DNA of 5,724 nucleotides from Candidatus Nitrosopumilus sp. (GTDB lineage Archaea; Thermoproteota; Nitrososphaeria; Nitrososphaerales; Nitrosopumilaceae), in assembly GCA_011055585.1 (NCBI GenBank), contig DRGT01000125.1, forward strand, positions 1-5,724, read 5' to 3'. The notes beneath the pieces were generated by a model. That model had not been told where the DNA came from and did no database searches. It saw nothing but the letters and a program-made list of their open reading frames with translations. The translations under genes and the position numbers were made by a program. Of this stretch, positions 4,345 through 5,724 are shown piece after piece. How positions within the stretch are numbered: the first letter of the stretch is position 1; every line of letters begins with the position of its first letter.

Positions 4345-5724
4345 GTGGAATTCGCTGTTTTAGCTGATGCCTTCAAGAAAATGGAGGATACAACAAAAAG
4401 ACTAGAATTAACACAGATACTTGTAGATTTATTCAAAGTAACATCACCAGAGTTAATTCCAAAGATTGTTTACTTAATTCAAGGAAAACTGCGTCCCGAT
4501 TATGAAGGAGTTGAGCTTGGCGTAGCTGAAAAACTTGCAATTAAAGCAATTTCAAAATCGTCAGCAATTCCAATCAAAAAGATTGAAGAAGAATATAGAA
4601 AGAGTGGAGATTTGGGTCATGCCGCATCAATAATTTTAGAACAAAAAGCACAGACCACGTTTGTTGTAGAAGACATTACAGTTGAACGAGTATATGAAAC
4701 ACTTTTCAAAATTGCAAAACTTGAAGGTGCAAGATCTCAGGACATGAAAATGAAATACATTTCTAGTTTGTTAAATGATGCAAATCCATTAGAAGCTAGA
4801 TTCATTCTAAAAATTTTACTTGGAACGTTGCGTTTAGGCATTGCAGAGAATACGGTTATGGATGCACTAGCAACTGCATATACAGGTACAAAAGAAAATC
4901 GTGAATCTCTCGAAAAAGCATACAATGTGTCTAGTGATTTGGGAATGGTTGCAAAAGTAATTGCAAAAGAAGGTCTTCAAGGAGTTAAAGCATTTCAGAT
5001 TACAGTTTTCAAGCCTGTGAGGCCAATGCTTGCAGACAGAGTGAAAAGTGAAAAGGAATCTATTGAAAAAATGGGCGACAAGTTTGCTGCAGAATACAAA
5101 CTTGATGGAGAACGTGCACAACTTCATATGAAAAATGGTGAAGTAAAATTATTTTCAAGAAGTTTAGAAAACATTACCAGTTACTATCCAGATATTGTTG
5201 AAAAAATTCCACAATCACTAAAATCAACAGAGTTAATTGTTGAAGCAGAAGTTGTAGCAATCAATGAAGAGTCTGGAGAGTTTTTACCTTTTCAGGAATT
5301 AATGCATAGACGAAGAAAATACAAAATTGAGAAAGCAGTATCTGAGTATCCTATTACTGTGAATTTTTTTGACATAATGTATGCAGACGGCAAGAGCTGG
5401 CTTGATGTAGAATATGAGAAAAGAAGAGAAATTCTTGAAAAAATTGTTATAGAAAATGATTTTGTAAAACTTGTGCCTATGACAATTATCCAAAATGAAA
5501 ATGAAATAGAAGAATTTCTTGAGAATAGCATTAACGCTGGATGTGAGGGATTAATGTTAAAGATGTTAAATGCACCATACAAAGCTGGTTCAAGAGGAAG
5601 TAATTGGTTAAAGCTAAAACGTGAATACCGAAATGAATTAGGAGATAGTTTAGATCTAGTTGTCATCGGAGCTTTCTTTGGAAGAGGTAGACGAACTGGA
5701 AGATATGGAACTTTATTGTTAGCA
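4345..5724 (+). CDS. lig: ATP-dependent DNA ligase, N-terminal 460 codons (3' end outside window)
   Basis: The frame runs open from GTG 4345 to the window edge (460 codons); archaeal replicative ligases have about 590 residues, so roughly 130 residues of the OB-fold end are missing. The enzyme seals nicks in replication and repair using ATP. The helical DNA-binding domain covers about residues 1-220. The nucleotidyltransferase domain carries motif I Lys252-Leu-Asp-Gly-Glu-Arg (adenylated lysine), Ser-Arg272 (motif Ia), Glu302 in Glu-Ala-Glu-Val-Val, motif III with Phe342-Asp, motif IV Glu401-Gly-Leu-Met-Leu-Lys406, and motif V Trp-Leu-Lys423-Leu-Lys425. The OB fold begins at the Gly-Arg-Gly-Arg-Arg-Thr-Gly-Arg stretch near the edge. 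GTG is preferred because Glu-Phe-Ala-Val-Leu-Ala-Asp-Ala-Phe fits the family N-terminus, and a TAA at 4333-4335 rules out earlier starts. ATG 4381 would remove 12 residues. Confidence 0.95.
   Translation, partial: MEFAVLADAFKKMEDTTKRLELTQILVDLFKVTSPELIPKIVYLIQGKLRPDYEGVELGVAEKLAIKAISKSSAIPIKKIEEEYRKSGDLGHAASIILEQKAQTTFVVEDITVERVYETLFKIAKLEGARSQDMKMKYISSLLNDANPLEARFILKILLGTLRLGIAENTVMDALATAYTGTKENRESLEKAYNVSSDLGMVAKVIAKEGLQGVKAFQITVFKPVRPMLADRVKSEKESIEKMGDKFAAEYKLDGERAQLHMKNGEVKLFSRSLENITSYYPDIVEKIPQSLKSTELIVEAEVVAINEESGEFLPFQELMHRRRKYKIEKAVSEYPITVNFFDIMYADGKSWLDVEYEKRREILEKIVIENDFVKLVPMTIIQNENEIEEFLENSINAGCEGLMLKMLNAPYKAGSRGSNWLKLKREYRNELGDSLDLVVIGAFFGRGRRTGRYGTLLLA

Noticed and set aside
4737..5666. 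Minus-strand open frames of 62-124 codons across the ligase region
   Set aside because: They are antisense to the DNA ligase, whose catalytic motifs lie in order in the plus-strand frame. The products are Phe/Ser/Cys-rich, as expected from reverse reading of Lys/Glu-rich coding DNA.
1..5724. CRISPR array, insertion sequence, tRNA/rRNA or an undescribed defence or mobile system
   Set aside because: No regular repeat-spacer pattern, transposase, terminal inverted repeats, tRNA-like fold or defence-type domain was seen. The recognised genes are housekeeping.

Overview
The window looks like a chromosomal segment of an ammonia-oxidising archaeon of the Thaumarchaeota (Nitrososphaerota), marine group I.1a type (Nitrosopumilus/Nitrosarchaeum-like). 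The evidence is an AT-rich genome, archaeal/eukaryal-type informational proteins (EF-1alpha, RpoP, uS10), a bifunctional archaeal FBP aldolase/phosphatase, an archaeal ATP-dependent DNA ligase, and promoter-like TATA elements close to the start codons. The lineage call comes from reading the proteins by eye; no database search was run.

Layout. (1) Positions 1-111 (+) hold the last 36 codons of a small C2H2 zinc-finger protein whose stop codon overlaps that of the gene facing it. (2) Positions 108-1997 (-) hold an informational gene cluster transcribed leftward: tuf/EF-1alpha, then rpsJ (10-bp gap), then rpoP (41-bp gap, with a possible promoter of its own). (3) Positions 1998-2128 are a 131-bp divergent promoter region with a hairpin-like dyad and a 12-bp direct repeat at 16-bp period. 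(4) Positions 2129-3265 (+) hold the FBP aldolase/phosphatase. (5) Positions 3338-3757 and 3926-4255 (+) hold two proteins I do not recognise: a two-helix membrane protein with a cytoplasmic domain, and a small helical soluble protein. (6) Positions 4345-5724 (+) hold the first 460 codons of an ATP-dependent DNA ligase that runs off the window end; it starts with GTG.

Function. The leftward cluster serves translation elongation, the small ribosomal subunit and RNA polymerase. The divergent fbp gene supplies the gluconeogenic step that turns triose phosphates irreversibly into fructose-6-phosphate, which an autotroph needs to make sugars. The ligase seals Okazaki fragments and repair nicks. 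Most genes preceded by a gap have a TATA-like element centred about 24-27 bp before the proposed start, which would suit leaderless or nearly leaderless mRNAs and supports the chosen starts. I found no mobile element, CRISPR array, tRNA or rRNA. Most of the region is housekeeping; the less ordinary parts are the tuf-fbp promoter, the RpoP variant and the two unknown genes.
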